A stretch of DNA of 64,000 nt from positions 1 to 64,000 of the forward strand of contig JACNJS010000033.1 of assembly GCA_014382445.1 (NCBI GenBank), given 5' to 3'. Position numbers and translations under genes: made by a program. The stretch is from Bacteroidota bacterium. Lineage in GTDB: Bacteria; Bacteroidota; Bacteroidia; Bacteroidales; F082. The notes below the pieces were generated by a model. That model did not search any database. It saw only the letters and a list, made by a program, of their open reading frames with translations, and was not told where the DNA came from. Positions 17,202-25,549 of this stretch are shown piece after piece; the stretch's first letter is position 1, and each line of letters starts with the position of its first letter.

Positions 17202-18803
17202 CTGACTTGTCCGTTTTAGGTCAGCAGGTTTAAGTTTTGCAAAAATTTGGATGTAGCTGCACTCATTTTTGCGCGTATTCTTATTTCTTCATCATTGATC
17301 TTATTGATTAGTCGACCATCAGTCACTTTTTTTGTTTCTGTTAAGAACTTTTTGATGGAAACCTTGGTTTGCAACTCTATATGCTTTGATACGACTAATG
17401 CCATAACGCATGTTACTAAATGGAGTTGGATAGCATCTGGTGTGAAGTGATATATTGGCCTTGTTTGCAGATCATGCTTTGATATCCTAAATGCTTGTTC
17501 TATTTTATAAAGCTCGTGATATCGTTGAATGATCGTTTGATTATCTGCCACATCTTCATCAAGGTTTGTGTAATAGCCTTTAATGCCAAGGATCTTTTTG
17601 GTTTTATCAATGAGTTTTTGGTTGAGCTCGATTTTCTTGCCTTTGGTGGTGGTAAATTTTAATTTTTTGCTTTTACCTGGATTTTCTACAATATTCATTG
17701 CTTTTTTAATTTGTTTCTCCATCTCATATTTATCTTTTCTATACCTAAGAGAAGAAAAACTGCAAATCAGATAACCGAGCTTTGTCTCAAATCTAATGCT
17801 ATAATCATCTTCTCTGGTAATTTGCCTGTCTATTTTATCAATGAGTGAGTGCGATAAATTACCCATTCTTGCTCCAACAATATAATGGAGCTCATTTTCC
17901 ACCAATTCTTTGATGTTGTCACCACTTATCATAGCCGCGTCGGCAACAATGGTAAATGTTTGTATGCTGTGTTTAGCAATGAGCCTTTTAACAGAGGGTA
18001 TGAATGTATGTCCTTCAAAGGTGTTGCCTGTAAATATTTCATAAGCAATCGGAAAGCCTTCTTTGGTAACCATCAAGGCCACTAGAATCTGTGGCTGTTG
18101 AGATTTGTTGTCTTTTGAAAACCCCATTTCACGCAGCTCATCTGCAGTAAATGTTTCAAAATAGAGGGTAGTTACGTCGTAAAAAAGCAAATCAAATTTA
18201 AAGTCGTAATGATTCTTAGCGTATGATATAGTATTGTTCTCAACAACTTCTTTAAGCTTCTTCCAGTGCTCTGTAAACTCATAATAGCCTTGTCGCCTAT
18301 GTGATATACCAAAGTAATCTTTCAGAAGCTCTATGGAGCGGAGCTTTGAAGCTGGCTCCACAATACGAATAATGGCTAAATCAACCAACAATTTATTGTT
18401 CAAGGCATCGAAGCCGATTGTCTTCATCACCTTACTTAGTACTTCGTATAAAAAGGTATAATAAATGCCAATGAACTCAGCTTGATTTAAATTAAGAAAA
18501 CGGGCAGTGGTATTTTCTTCGAACAAGCTGATTTGTTTTGATAATTGTTGGATGTATTGTTTAGCGATTTGGAATAAATCAGATTTTTCTTTTGCATTGC
18601 GAGATGTTCCTATATGTTTTACGATTACTCGCTTGCGGTTTTCAACCTTATACACCTGTATGGAAACTGAATTTGCAGAGTACTGAATTTGACGAATTTT
18701 GTACATTTTAACCCATTAGGTCAGCAAAATACGACTTTTATAAAAATAAAACGCACATATTCAGTATATTAAAAATTAGAAAATTTTAGGCGGACAAGTC
18801 AGG
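17201..18803 (-). mobile_element. Intact IS1634-family (IS4 superfamily) insertion sequence
   Basis: An element of about 1603 bp bounded by perfect 13-bp inverted repeats: CCTGACTTGTCCG at 17201-17213 and its complement CGGACAAGTCAGG at 18791-18803. One transposase gene fills it on the minus strand. It is flanked by a perfect 184-bp direct repeat. Long, variable target duplications are known for IS1634 of Mycoplasma mycoides, the type member. Intact transposase and identical flanks suggest recent insertion. Confidence 0.93.
17216..18706 (-). CDS. IS1634-family transposase
   Basis: 496 residues, complete, starting at ATG 18706 about 85 bases inside the right inverted repeat and ending 3 bases inside the left one. 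DDE chemistry is visible: first Asp in LLFYDVTTLYFET, second Asp in TIVADAAMISGDN, and the YREK-type region in YHELYKIEQAFRISKHDL with the catalytic Glu. The N-terminus (KIRQIQYSANSVSIQVYKVE, then KHIGTSRN) is typical of IS1634 proteins. It catalyses cut-and-paste movement of the element that contains it. There is no frameshift or internal stop. Confidence 0.95.
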   Translation of the reverse strand: MYKIRQIQYSANSVSIQVYKVENRKRVIVKHIGTSRNAKEKSDLFQIAKQYIQQLSKQISLFEENTTARFLNLNQAEFIGIYYTFLYEVLSKVMKTIGFDALNNKLLVDLAIIRIVEPASKLRSIELLKDYFGISHRRQGYYEFTEHWKKLKEVVENNTISYAKNHYDFKFDLLFYDVTTLYFETFTADELREMGFSKDNKSQQPQILVALMVTKEGFPIAYEIFTGNTFEGHTFIPSVKRLIAKHSIQTFTIVADAAMISGDNIKELVENELHYIVGARMGNLSHSLIDKIDRQITREDDYSIRFETKLGYLICSFSSLRYRKDKYEMEKQIKKAMNIVENPGKSKKLKFTTTKGKKIELNQKLIDKTKKILGIKGYYTNLDEDVADNQTIIQRYHELYKIEQAFRISKHDLQTRPIYHFTPDAIQLHLVTCVMALVVSKHIELQTKVSIKKFLTETKKVTDGRLINKINDEEIRIRAKMSAATSKFLQNLNLLT

Positions 18804-18987
18804 AGCTTCATTATTATTCTTTTAAAACAATCATTTTTTTAAATGCTTTGCAATATTCTGTTGATATTGAATAGAAATAGATTCCACTAGACCAATTTTC
18901 TGTTTCTAAGGAAATTGAATGTGAACCTTTTGATCGATTAAATAAGTAACCATTATAAATCCTCTTTCCTGATAAATCAATTATTTC
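18804..18987. repeat. Right copy of 184-bp perfect direct repeat (long target-site duplication)
   Basis: Exact copy of 17018-17201. Here it forms the real 3' end of the T9SS propeller gene (stop at 18814-18816), so the insertion has not broken that gene. Confidence 0.95.
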
Positions 18988-20964
18988 AATATGTATATCA
19001 CTTTGCTTCTTTAACTCAAAAGAAATGGTGGTGTATGAAGAACATGGATTTGGAAAATTTTGGTGTAATGTAATTTGTGGAGGGGCTTTATAATCTTCTA
19101 TTCCTGCGTTACCGTTTTCATTGTAAATAGATATCATTGTAATATTATCACCACCAGTGTTGTGAGATAACCAAATATTATCTCTTGAATCAATGGCTAA
19201 ACCAGTAACATCATTAAAGGCTAATCCTGAGTTTGATGATTCAAATGCAACCCAACTAGAACCATCAAATTTTGCTAGACCTCTGTGTGTCCCAATCCAT
19301 AGATTATTTTGTTGATCAAATTCTATGGTGTGAATATTGTCATTGAGTATCCCGGAATTGCTTGTATTGTATATATTTATTACTTCATCTTTTAGTTTAA
19401 CCAATCCATCTCCTGTTCCAATCCATAAAACATCATTCGATATAAAAAGTGAATTAATATAATTAGAAGGCATTAGTGAATTGTTTGTATCATATGTTAT
19501 CCAGATATCTCCATTAAACTTTGATAAACCACCTCTATGGGTGCCTATCCAGGCATTATCATCATTATCAAATAAAATTTCTGTAATCATATCATCCGGC
19601 AATCCAGAATTATTGGGATTATATTCAATCCAATCATTACCATCATAGATAACTACCCCACTACCCCATGTTCCAATCCAAGTTTTTCCTGTCTGGTCAA
19701 ATCCAATTGCACTTACCCTATTATCTGGCAATCCAGAATTCTCCACATTGTAGATTGTCCAATCCCCATTGATATCAAGTTTCCCGAATCCATCACCAAA
19801 TGTCCCAATCCAAATATTTCCATAAGCATCCTCTGTAATTGGCCGGATGCTGTTCCCGGGAATTCCAGAGTTAGAAGTATTTAACAAATTCCACTCATTA
19901 CCATCTATAGTTAAAACTCCTTTACCATTTGTTCCAATCCATTTCTTATTATTTTTATCAATCATTATCGTAAGTAATTGAGTTTTAGGCAACTGAGAAT
20001 TGGAAGTATTATAATACAACCATTGATATTGATCAAATTTCGCTAGGCCAGATAATGTACCAATCCAATAATTACCTGAAATGTCTTGAGTTATTGTAGT
20101 ACTTTTATTACTTGGAAGACCCGAATTTGAAATATTATAATATGTAAAATCGAAATTATTGAACATATAAAGCCCACTAGAATTACTGTTATCTGACGTG
20201 CAAAACCATTTATCGTTATTATTGTCAATAAAAACTTTTTGAACATAATTATTAATACCACTATTATAATTATTATAAATAGTCCAATTGCTTCCATCAT
20301 ATTTAGCAACCCCTCCTCCGTTAGTACCAATCCAGGCATTTTCATTGTTATCAATTTCAATTGAGTTCACATTGTTATTAGGTAAATCAGAGTTCGATTT
20401 GTTAAACTGAATCCAATCAATTCCGTCTTGTCTATAAACTCCACTACCATAAGTTCCAAGCCAAATGGTTCCGTTATTTGAAAAACATATAGTTGTTATT
20501 TGATTACCAATATAATCATATAAATTCCAATTACCATCTTCAAATACAGCAAGTCTTCCGAAAAAGGTTCCTATCCAAAGGTTACCATTTTGATCAATTT
20601 CGATAGTATTAATATAATTATCCGGTAAACCAGAGTTCAATTTATTAAATACCTGCCAATTATTACCATCGTATTTTATTATGCCATAATACGTTGCAAA
20701 CCAATAATTACCATCATCATCAATTACTACATCATTTATTTCATTACTTGGCAAACCGGAATTTGCTGAATTTAAAAAAGTTGTTGAATTTAATTGAATA
20801 TTAATTTCAACTGCTCCTCCATTTGTTCCAATCAGGATTATTTCATCTTTGGAGAAGATCGATGAAATATTATCACCATTTGTATAATTCACCCATTGGT
20901 TTTCCTGGGAGAAAGAGGTTAAGAAACATAAAACCAAAAAAGTAAAAGTTGTTATTGTTTTCAT
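18814..20964 (-). CDS. Secreted Reg_prop-type beta-propeller protein with T9SS sorting domain
   Basis: 716 residues: signal peptide (cleavage after SFSQ), then about fourteen repeats of around 42 residues and a T9SS type-A domain (about 635-716, with LHQNFPNPCS and GIYFYSIS). Each repeat carries a NxWIGT-xG-G(L/V)xK(Y/F)DG-xxW core followed by YNxxNSGLP. The repeats match two-component-regulator-type propeller blades (Reg_prop), which in hybrid kinases form paired seven-blade sensors. Here they are free and exported, so the protein is a secreted sugar- or polymer-binding propeller rather than a kinase. Its last 58 codons lie in the IS-generated direct repeat. It follows the DUF2135-like lipoprotein gene by 34 bases. 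Confidence 0.88.
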   Translation of the reverse strand: MKTITTFTFLVLCFLTSFSQENQWVNYTNGDNISSIFSKDEIILIGTNGGAVEINIQLNSTTFLNSANSGLPSNEINDVVIDDDGNYWFATYYGIIKYDGNNWQVFNKLNSGLPDNYINTIEIDQNGNLWIGTFFGRLAVFEDGNWNLYDYIGNQITTICFSNNGTIWLGTYGSGVYRQDGIDWIQFNKSNSDLPNNNVNSIEIDNNENAWIGTNGGGVAKYDGSNWTIYNNYNSGINNYVQKVFIDNNNDKWFCTSDNSNSSGLYMFNNFDFTYYNISNSGLPSNKSTTITQDISGNYWIGTLSGLAKFDQYQWLYYNTSNSQLPKTQLLTIMIDKNNKKWIGTNGKGVLTIDGNEWNLLNTSNSGIPGNSIRPITEDAYGNIWIGTFGDGFGKLDINGDWTIYNVENSGLPDNRVSAIGFDQTGKTWIGTWGSGVVIYDGNDWIEYNPNNSGLPDDMITEILFDNDDNAWIGTHRGGLSKFNGDIWITYDTNNSLMPSNYINSLFISNDVLWIGTGDGLVKLKDEVINIYNTSNSGILNDNIHTIEFDQQNNLWIGTHRGLAKFDGSSWVAFESSNSGLAFNDVTGLAIDSRDNIWLSHNTGGDNITMISIYNENGNAGIEDYKAPPQITLHQNFPNPCSSYTTISFELKKQSDIHIEIIDLSGKRIYNGYLFNRSKGSHSISLETENWSSGIYFYSISTEYCKAFKKMIVLKE

Positions 20965-20998
20965 TTTTTAAATGTTGTTTTAATTTGTATTAGGTACA

Positions 20999-22213
20999 TT
21001 ATTTTCGCAATTTAACGTTGTGGTTTTCATTAACATTCATCAAAGGTTTTATTAATAATCCTTTACTACCAGAACTGAAACTCACAACATTAACAGTTTC
21101 GTCAGGCTGTAAAACGCCTTCATATTTACCAACGTCTCCAAATGCTTGTACCAGAATAGTGAATTTTGCAATACCTGAACCAGTGTAGTAATCAACCTGT
21201 ACAAGATATTCACCATATGGAGCTTGATTCTCAGGCCAGAAAATGTTTTCCGGTCCAAAACCATCCTGATCATCAAAATCAAGTTCTCCACCACTGTAGG
21301 AAGTTGGATTACTCCAGTATATTTTTTCACCAAGAGGATCTGTTACCCATAAATCCAAATCAGAATAATTATCCCATGTTAATGTAACCTGAATATCACC
21401 GCTACCGGTAAATAAAACTGATTCGGCTAATCTTACCTCGTCTTCATTTTCAATGAGATATTCATCAGCAGCTAGTGTTAAATCAGAAGCTGTTGAAATA
21501 ATGCTTGATACACATGCAACTGCGCTGGACGGATTTATACAACCTACAACTGTAGATACGGCGCCAACAGTAGATGAACTAATACCTAATATTTCACTAT
21601 CATTTGGAATAAGCATCTCTATTACACTTAATACTGTAGCTCCACAACCGATAGCAGAAATTGCAATTCCAATACCGGCAGGAGCTGTGGCAACACCAAT
21701 TGCACACGCTGCAACACCTGCAGCTAATCCGGCAATTTTTACTATTTCTCTCCAACCTTCAGCATTTAAGGTTGACTTGTACATTATGCTTTTTACATTT
21801 AAGTCTGTTTCAATATCTCTAACGACTTTAATTTCTCCATTTGGTAAAACCACCGAAATATCAACTAAATTATCACGATAATTGCCTAGCAAAAAGATAT
21901 GATTTTGAATCACAACCCTTTTCGGGAGTCCGAATTCATCAAGATAAATTGTATAACCACTATAGTTCTGGTTTGGCTTATAAAATAAAATTATAGGTTT
22001 ATTATTTTGTTCTCTTACCAAAAGGAAATCACCATTTTTACCTACTATCCAGTAATCCCAATTAGATTCTTGACTTACATTGAACACATATAAATTTTTC
22101 TGTTCAGGCTCCTCTTGTTCTGTTGAGTTATCATCCTTTGAACATGAACTGAAATTGATAACAAATACAAAAGCAATAAATACACCTAAAACAGGAAATT
22201 TTAATTTTTTCAT
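20999..22213 (-). CDS. Lipoprotein with hydrophobic Gly/Ala-rich core and DUF2135-like domain
   Basis: 404 residues from the ATG at 22213; an upstream in-frame start would add 24 residues and spoil the signal. Lipobox NFSSC, lipidated Cys24. Residues about 40-150 form a beta-rich region. Residues about 158-202 and 208-245 are long Gly/Ala/Ile/Val-rich, nearly uncharged stretches with several cysteines, unlike a soluble lipoprotein. Residues about 285-390 resemble DUF2135/YfaP-type domains: LTWDNYSDLDLWVTDPLGE, LDFDDQDGFGPENIFW, then APYGEYLVQVDYYTG. Function unknown. The hydrophobic core could insert into a membrane or be a packing helix bundle. Probably cotranscribed with the downstream propeller gene. 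Confidence 0.78.
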   Translation of the reverse strand: MKKLKFPVLGVFIAFVFVINFSSCSKDDNSTEQEEPEQKNLYVFNVSQESNWDYWIVGKNGDFLLVREQNNKPIILFYKPNQNYSGYTIYLDEFGLPKRVVIQNHIFLLGNYRDNLVDISVVLPNGEIKVVRDIETDLNVKSIMYKSTLNAEGWREIVKIAGLAAGVAACAIGVATAPAGIGIAISAIGCGATVLSVIEMLIPNDSEILGISSSTVGAVSTVVGCINPSSAVACVSSIISTASDLTLAADEYLIENEDEVRLAESVLFTGSGDIQVTLTWDNYSDLDLWVTDPLGEKIYWSNPTSYSGGELDFDDQDGFGPENIFWPENQAPYGEYLVQVDYYTGSGIAKFTILVQAFGDVGKYEGVLQPDETVNVVSFSSGSKGLLIKPLMNVNENHNVKLRK

Positions 22214-22691
22214 TTTTCTTTGGTTTATACTACGATTAAGTTTTAAAGATAAATAATAAAATAGGTAAAACATAGTGTAAAACAAGTTATTGTATAAGCT
22301 GTTGCACTTATTGTATAAACCTTAAGAAACAATATATGAAGGACTATTTGAAATACTCTTACGGCTTTTTCAAATTACTTATAGATACAGAAAATTCTTT
22401 TCAACATTATGTTGTACCACTTTTACTTTGCTTTTAGAATGGTTATAGCTGTTACAATGGATTTGTTACCAATTGTTGAAGGTCACGGAAAAAAATCCGG
22501 GTTCAGTTCTTTTTTTTAAACTGGACAATTTGCTGGGAAATGGTAACTTCCTTGTTATTATTCAGATTTATACAGGTGTAATTCCCATGGGTTAATATAT
22601 AAACTATAGTGTAATATCACATCAGAAAATTGATGGTTTATCAACAAACCGGTGTTGATTATTAATACTTTAAATGGTTTTTAAGGAGCAA
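22214..22691. other. Intergenic region of about 480 bp without a recognisable gene
   Basis: AT-rich and without a credible ORF; a 33-codon frame from about 22335 has no support. It contains the 11-bp direct repeats at 22287-22318 and should carry the promoter of the minus-strand lipoprotein gene. Confidence 0.6.
22287..22318. promoter_or_regulatory. Pair of 11-bp direct repeats spaced by 21 bp (candidate operator)
   Basis: TTATTGTATAA occurs at 22287-22297 and 22308-22318, 21 bp apart start to start, two helical turns. The pair lies 75-105 bases upstream of the lipoprotein gene starting at 22213. The same-face geometry suits a dimeric activator or a LytTR-type protein. The binding factor is not known. 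Confidence 0.35.
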
Positions 22692-23162
22692 CTAATTAAA
22701 AACATGCAGCAAACCACCGTCATACATTGCATTGTACTCGATAAGCGGATATTTCCCTACTCCCTGAAAAAGAGAACCGTCAAGTAACTGATACAAATTA
22801 TCGTTACATGTATCTTTTACAAAAGGATAATTACCGCCAACTATGAGCTTTGTGCAGTTCCTTCCGTTTTCATCGCAACATTCAAACGGAAAATTGGGGG
22901 GCTGTCGTTCATAAGCTTTAAACTCCGACATCGTTACACGGTAAACAATTACACCTCTGCTTCCTGATGGGATATAAATACCGGGTTGCTCATCCAGATA
23001 TAACCATCCACCGGGCGTGTTAAGTTCCTGGTAAATTGTTGAATTAGGGTCGATTGTAATGTTAATAACTACATTTGGTATGTCTGGGTTAATCGATCCC
23101 TTATTGCAGGATAATCCGAAAAGCAGTATGATAACAGAAATTATAATAGATGATAGTTTCAT
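22692..23162 (-). CDS. Rieske-like-fold lipoprotein without iron-sulfur ligands, hypothetical
   Basis: 156 residues from ATG 23162; an ATG three codons earlier is possible. Lipobox LFGLSC. The mature part reads VINITIDPNS...NTPGGWLYLDE, then SRGVIVYRVTMSEFKAYER, a CCDENGRNC cluster, a second cysteine, and LDGSLFQGVGKYPLIEY near the end. This is the sequence rhythm of the Rieske-like lipoproteins of Bacteroidota. The canonical Cys-x-His pairs are absent, so no [2Fe-2S] cluster is expected. Last gene of a three-gene minus-strand set, 27 bases after the beta-barrel gene. Confidence 0.65.
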   Translation of the reverse strand: MKLSSIIISVIILLFGLSCNKGSINPDIPNVVINITIDPNSTIYQELNTPGGWLYLDEQPGIYIPSGSRGVIVYRVTMSEFKAYERQPPNFPFECCDENGRNCTKLIVGGNYPFVKDTCNDNLYQLLDGSLFQGVGKYPLIEYNAMYDGGLLHVFN

Positions 23163-23188
23163 TGACCACATTGATTAGTCACACATTT

Positions 23189-23800
23189 TTAATACATAAA
23201 CGAAAGCCCGATATTGAAATCAAACCACGAATAACCTGATGAACTACCCGCACCTAAAGCAAAATTATACTTTGTGCATGCGTTTAACCCAAAATTACTT
23301 ATGATAAAAGGGATCGTAATCCCAACCTCCGGCGAAACACCAAAATGAAAAGTGTTTTCTGTTATTGTATTAGTTGATATTACACTTGAATTAATAAAAT
23401 AAGCACCAATGCCTATGCCGGCATACGGGATAAATTTTTCGCTTTTAACAAGGTAATCAACTACAAACATCATCGGAACTGCACTAATTTTATGATCAAT
23501 TGGCAGGTAAGATGTGCTTGAACCGTCTTTAATATTTGTTAGCCCCCTGTTTTCATAAAAATTATTCAATCCTGTTCTTCCGCCAATTATTATATTTTTT
23601 TTATAACAATGCCGGTAATCAATATTAAAACCTTTAAATGAATTGGTATTAACAAAGTCAGACATTGATCCAATTGGTTTTGCCATATCCCATTGTACAT
23701 TAATTATTCCACCACTGTTAAATCTAAGAAGTTCTCCAAATTGTGCGTATAGGGATGAGCTCAATAATATTACCGTAAATGCGATTAGTACTTTTTTCAT
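23189..23800 (-). CDS. Outer-membrane beta-barrel protein
   Basis: 203 residues with signal peptide cleaved after LYAQ. Repeated amphipathic strands (KNIIIGGRTGL, FIPYAGIGIGAYF, FHFGVSPEVGITIPF) and a final aromatic strand ending SWFDFNIGLSFMY indicate a small eight- to ten-stranded barrel. Middle gene of a lipoprotein/barrel/Rieske-like trio. The spacing (11 and 27 bases) supports one transcript. Specific function unknown. Confidence 0.75.
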   Translation of the reverse strand: MKKVLIAFTVILLSSSLYAQFGELLRFNSGGIINVQWDMAKPIGSMSDFVNTNSFKGFNIDYRHCYKKNIIIGGRTGLNNFYENRGLTNIKDGSSTSYLPIDHKISAVPMMFVVDYLVKSEKFIPYAGIGIGAYFINSSVISTNTITENTFHFGVSPEVGITIPFIISNFGLNACTKYNFALGAGSSSGYSWFDFNIGLSFMY

Positions 23801-23811
23801 TTAATATGGAA

Positions 23812-24204
23812 TTATTCCTTTATAAAACACGATTCTCTTTTTGTTACCGTTACATCAGCGTGCCCTGTTTTAACCAAGCACGAATTTTTAAAACAGCTGT
23901 TGTTAAACAGCCGATCGTACCACATTCGGCTTATTCCGGCATTATTATTGCGCCGGTTTTTATCTGTCCTAACCATCATTTTCTTAGTGTTTACGCTTTG
24001 CATTTCAAAATGACGTTTCACGGCTTCATCATAATCAACCTCCCTGCCCTCTTGATTTGCAGTGTTAACTTCCCTTTGTTTTTGAGGCTCGGGTTTCATA
24101 ATAATTTTGTTTGCCTTGCATCCCGAAAGGGAAACCACAACGGTTAATACTATAATAAAACTGAAACAGATATTGCAATTCAAGATATGCATTGTATTAT
24201 TCAA
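23812..24204 (-). CDS. Small basic lipoprotein, hypothetical
   Basis: 130 residues with lipobox SLSGC. The mature region is highly charged and contains DYDEAVKRHFEMQS, TKKMMVRTDKNRRNN and CFKNSC. Small, lysine/arginine-rich lipoproteins with a 'KRHFEMQ'-like segment are frequent in Bacteroidota but uncharacterised. A second ATG four codons in (24192) may be the true start, because a TATATTTG box at 24214-24221 would leave almost no leader for 24204. A plus-strand ORF overlapping this region is judged a shadow. Confidence 0.65.
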   Translation of the reverse strand: MNNTMHILNCNICFSFIIVLTVVVSLSGCKANKIIMKPEPQKQREVNTANQEGREVDYDEAVKRHFEMQSVNTKKMMVRTDKNRRNNNAGISRMWYDRLFNNSCFKNSCLVKTGHADVTVTKRESCFIKE

Positions 24205-24213
24205 TTAAGAATA

Positions 24214-24221
24214 CAAATATA
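24214..24221 (-). promoter_or_regulatory. -7 box of the lipoprotein/barrel/Rieske-like operon
   Basis: Minus-strand TATATTTG matches TAnnTTTG just upstream of the first gene. It is close enough to suggest a very short leader or use of the ATG at 24192. Confidence 0.4.
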
Positions 24222-24263
24222 GAGTTCTTTGAGATAACGGATTTTAACGGGTGATATTTTTCG

Positions 24264-24271
24264 TAAATTTG
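24264..24271 (+). promoter_or_regulatory. -7 box of the rubredoxin-flavoprotein gene
   Basis: TAAATTTG matches TAnnTTTG, 20 bases before the ATG at 24292, back to back with the divergent box at 24214-24221. Confidence 0.45.
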
Positions 24272-24291
24272 AAACGGCAAAAATTAAAATT

Positions 24292-24993
24292 ATGAACACA
24301 GAAGCATTTTTCAAAATCACTTATGGTTTATTTATCGTCAGTTCAGGGTCAGGAAATAAGAAAGCCGGATATGTTGCCAATACTGCATTTCAGGTAACGG
24401 CCGACCCTCCTCAAATTGCAGTGGCTTGTAATAAAGATAATTACACAGCTCAATTAATGAACGAGAGCAAAGTTTTTTCTATTTCTGTTTTAAAACAAGA
24501 GACATCCTCTGAGCTCATCGGATTGTTTGGATATAAAAGCGGTAAGGATACTGATAAATTCAAATCTACAAAATACATAACAGGAAGAACGGGCGTACCA
24601 ATTGTTACTTCTGATACTATCGCATGGTTCGAATGTAAACTTGTGAATCAATTTGATGTTGGCACCCACATTATTTATGTTGGCGCATTGGTTGATAATG
24701 ATTTGCTTAGCGCCGACGAACAACCGCTAACCTACGATTATTACAGGAATGTTAAAAAAGGTAAAGCACCAAAGAATGCACCAACGTATATTAAAGAAAC
24801 CATGGAAAAAAAAGAAATGTCAAAAGCAGCAGAAATGAAATATCAATGTATTGTTTGCGATTATATTTATGATCCGGCAATAGGCGACGCCGATGGTGGA
24901 ATAGATCCAGGAACCGCATTTGAAGATCTCCCCGACGACTGGGTTTGTCCCGTTTGTGGTGCAGAAAAATCAGATTTTGAGGTTATTGGATAA
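24292..24993 (+). CDS. Flavin reductase-rubredoxin fusion (high-molecular-weight rubredoxin type)
   Basis: 233 residues. An N-terminal FMN-binding split-barrel flavin reductase domain (about 1-160, [18 protein letters not shown] and later [14 protein letters not shown]) is joined by a charged linker to a C-terminal rubredoxin (about 180-233). Both rubredoxin Cys pairs are present ([11 protein letters not shown] and [12 protein letters not shown]), binding one iron. The same architecture in Moorella Hrb reduces flavodiiron proteins for oxygen or nitric oxide removal with NAD(P)H. That role is inferred here and fits an anaerobe. Cytoplasmic, no signal peptide. Own promoter. No flavodiiron protein nearby. 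Confidence 0.92.
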   Translation: MNTEAFFKITYGLFIVSSGSGNKKAGYVANTAFQVTADPPQIAVACNKDNYTAQLMNESKVFSISVLKQETSSELIGLFGYKSGKDTDKFKSTKYITGRTGVPIVTSDTIAWFECKLVNQFDVGTHIIYVGALVDNDLLSADEQPLTYDYYRNVKKGKAPKNAPTYIKETMEKKEMSKAAEMKYQCIVCDYIYDPAIGDADGGIDPGTAFEDLPDDWVCPVCGAEKSDFEVIG

Positions 24994-25061
24994 TTGGTAA
25001 TTGGTTAATTAGGCGTTTGTTTGCAATTCTCCATCACTCCACACATTCAATCTTCCATTCT

Positions 25062-25535
25062 CTATCCCTTTTCCAAAAATTCATAAAATCCTTCACCTGC
25101 ATCTTCAAGTAAATCTAGGACAAGCTCAAACCCCTGTTCACCTCCATAATAAGGGTCAGGCACTTCGTTATAATTGAAATTCTTAGAGAAATCGGTCATT
25201 TTAAAAAGTTTTTTCAAATCATCACCATAGCGGGCCATCTCTTTTAAATCTCTTAGATTTGAATCGTCCATTGCAATAATGTAGTCAAACCTATCCCAAT
25301 CAGAACCTGGTTTGAAAGGTCGGGATATGGAGGTAAGATTATATCCTCTTTTCACAGCATGACTCTGCATCCGTCTGTCAGCAAGCTCACCTTCGTGATA
25401 ACCATATGTACCGGCCGAATCGATCTCGAATTTATCATGCACCCCTTTGTTGCGCACCAGTCCTTTAAAAACAGCTTCGGCACTAGGCGACCGACAGATA
25501 TTTCCAAGGCATACAAATAGTATTTTCTTTTTCAT
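25062..25535 (-). CDS. Low-molecular-weight protein-tyrosine phosphatase
   Basis: 157 residues. The P-loop is CLGNICRS (nucleophile Cys9, Arg15) at the N-terminus and the general acid lies in the VPDPYYGG motif near the C-terminus, the two hallmarks of the LMW-PTP family. The expected length is about 155. It removes phosphate from tyrosine residues in the cytoplasm. No tyrosine kinase or capsule cluster is adjacent, so the partner is unknown. It follows the uncharacterised 478-residue gene by 15 bases on the same strand and is probably cotranscribed. Confidence 0.94.
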   Translation of the reverse strand: MKKKILFVCLGNICRSPSAEAVFKGLVRNKGVHDKFEIDSAGTYGYHEGELADRRMQSHAVKRGYNLTSISRPFKPGSDWDRFDYIIAMDDSNLRDLKEMARYGDDLKKLFKMTDFSKNFNYNEVPDPYYGGEQGFELVLDLLEDAGEGFYEFLEKG

Positions 25536-25549
25536 ATGTAAAGCATTTA

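Noticed and set aside
21453-21881. Plus-strand ORF of 142 codons with Ala/Ile/Thr-rich translation
   Set aside because: It is antisense to the Gly/Ala-rich segment of the minus-strand lipoprotein gene, and the composition follows from that reading frame.
22335-22436. 33-codon ORF in the intergenic region
   Set aside because: It has no hydrophobic or conserved pattern and no promoter-like element; chance length in AT-rich DNA.
23779-24147. Plus-strand ORF of 122 codons
   Set aside because: It lies opposite a credible minus-strand lipoprotein gene with lipobox and -7 box. Its own translation has no recognisable pattern.
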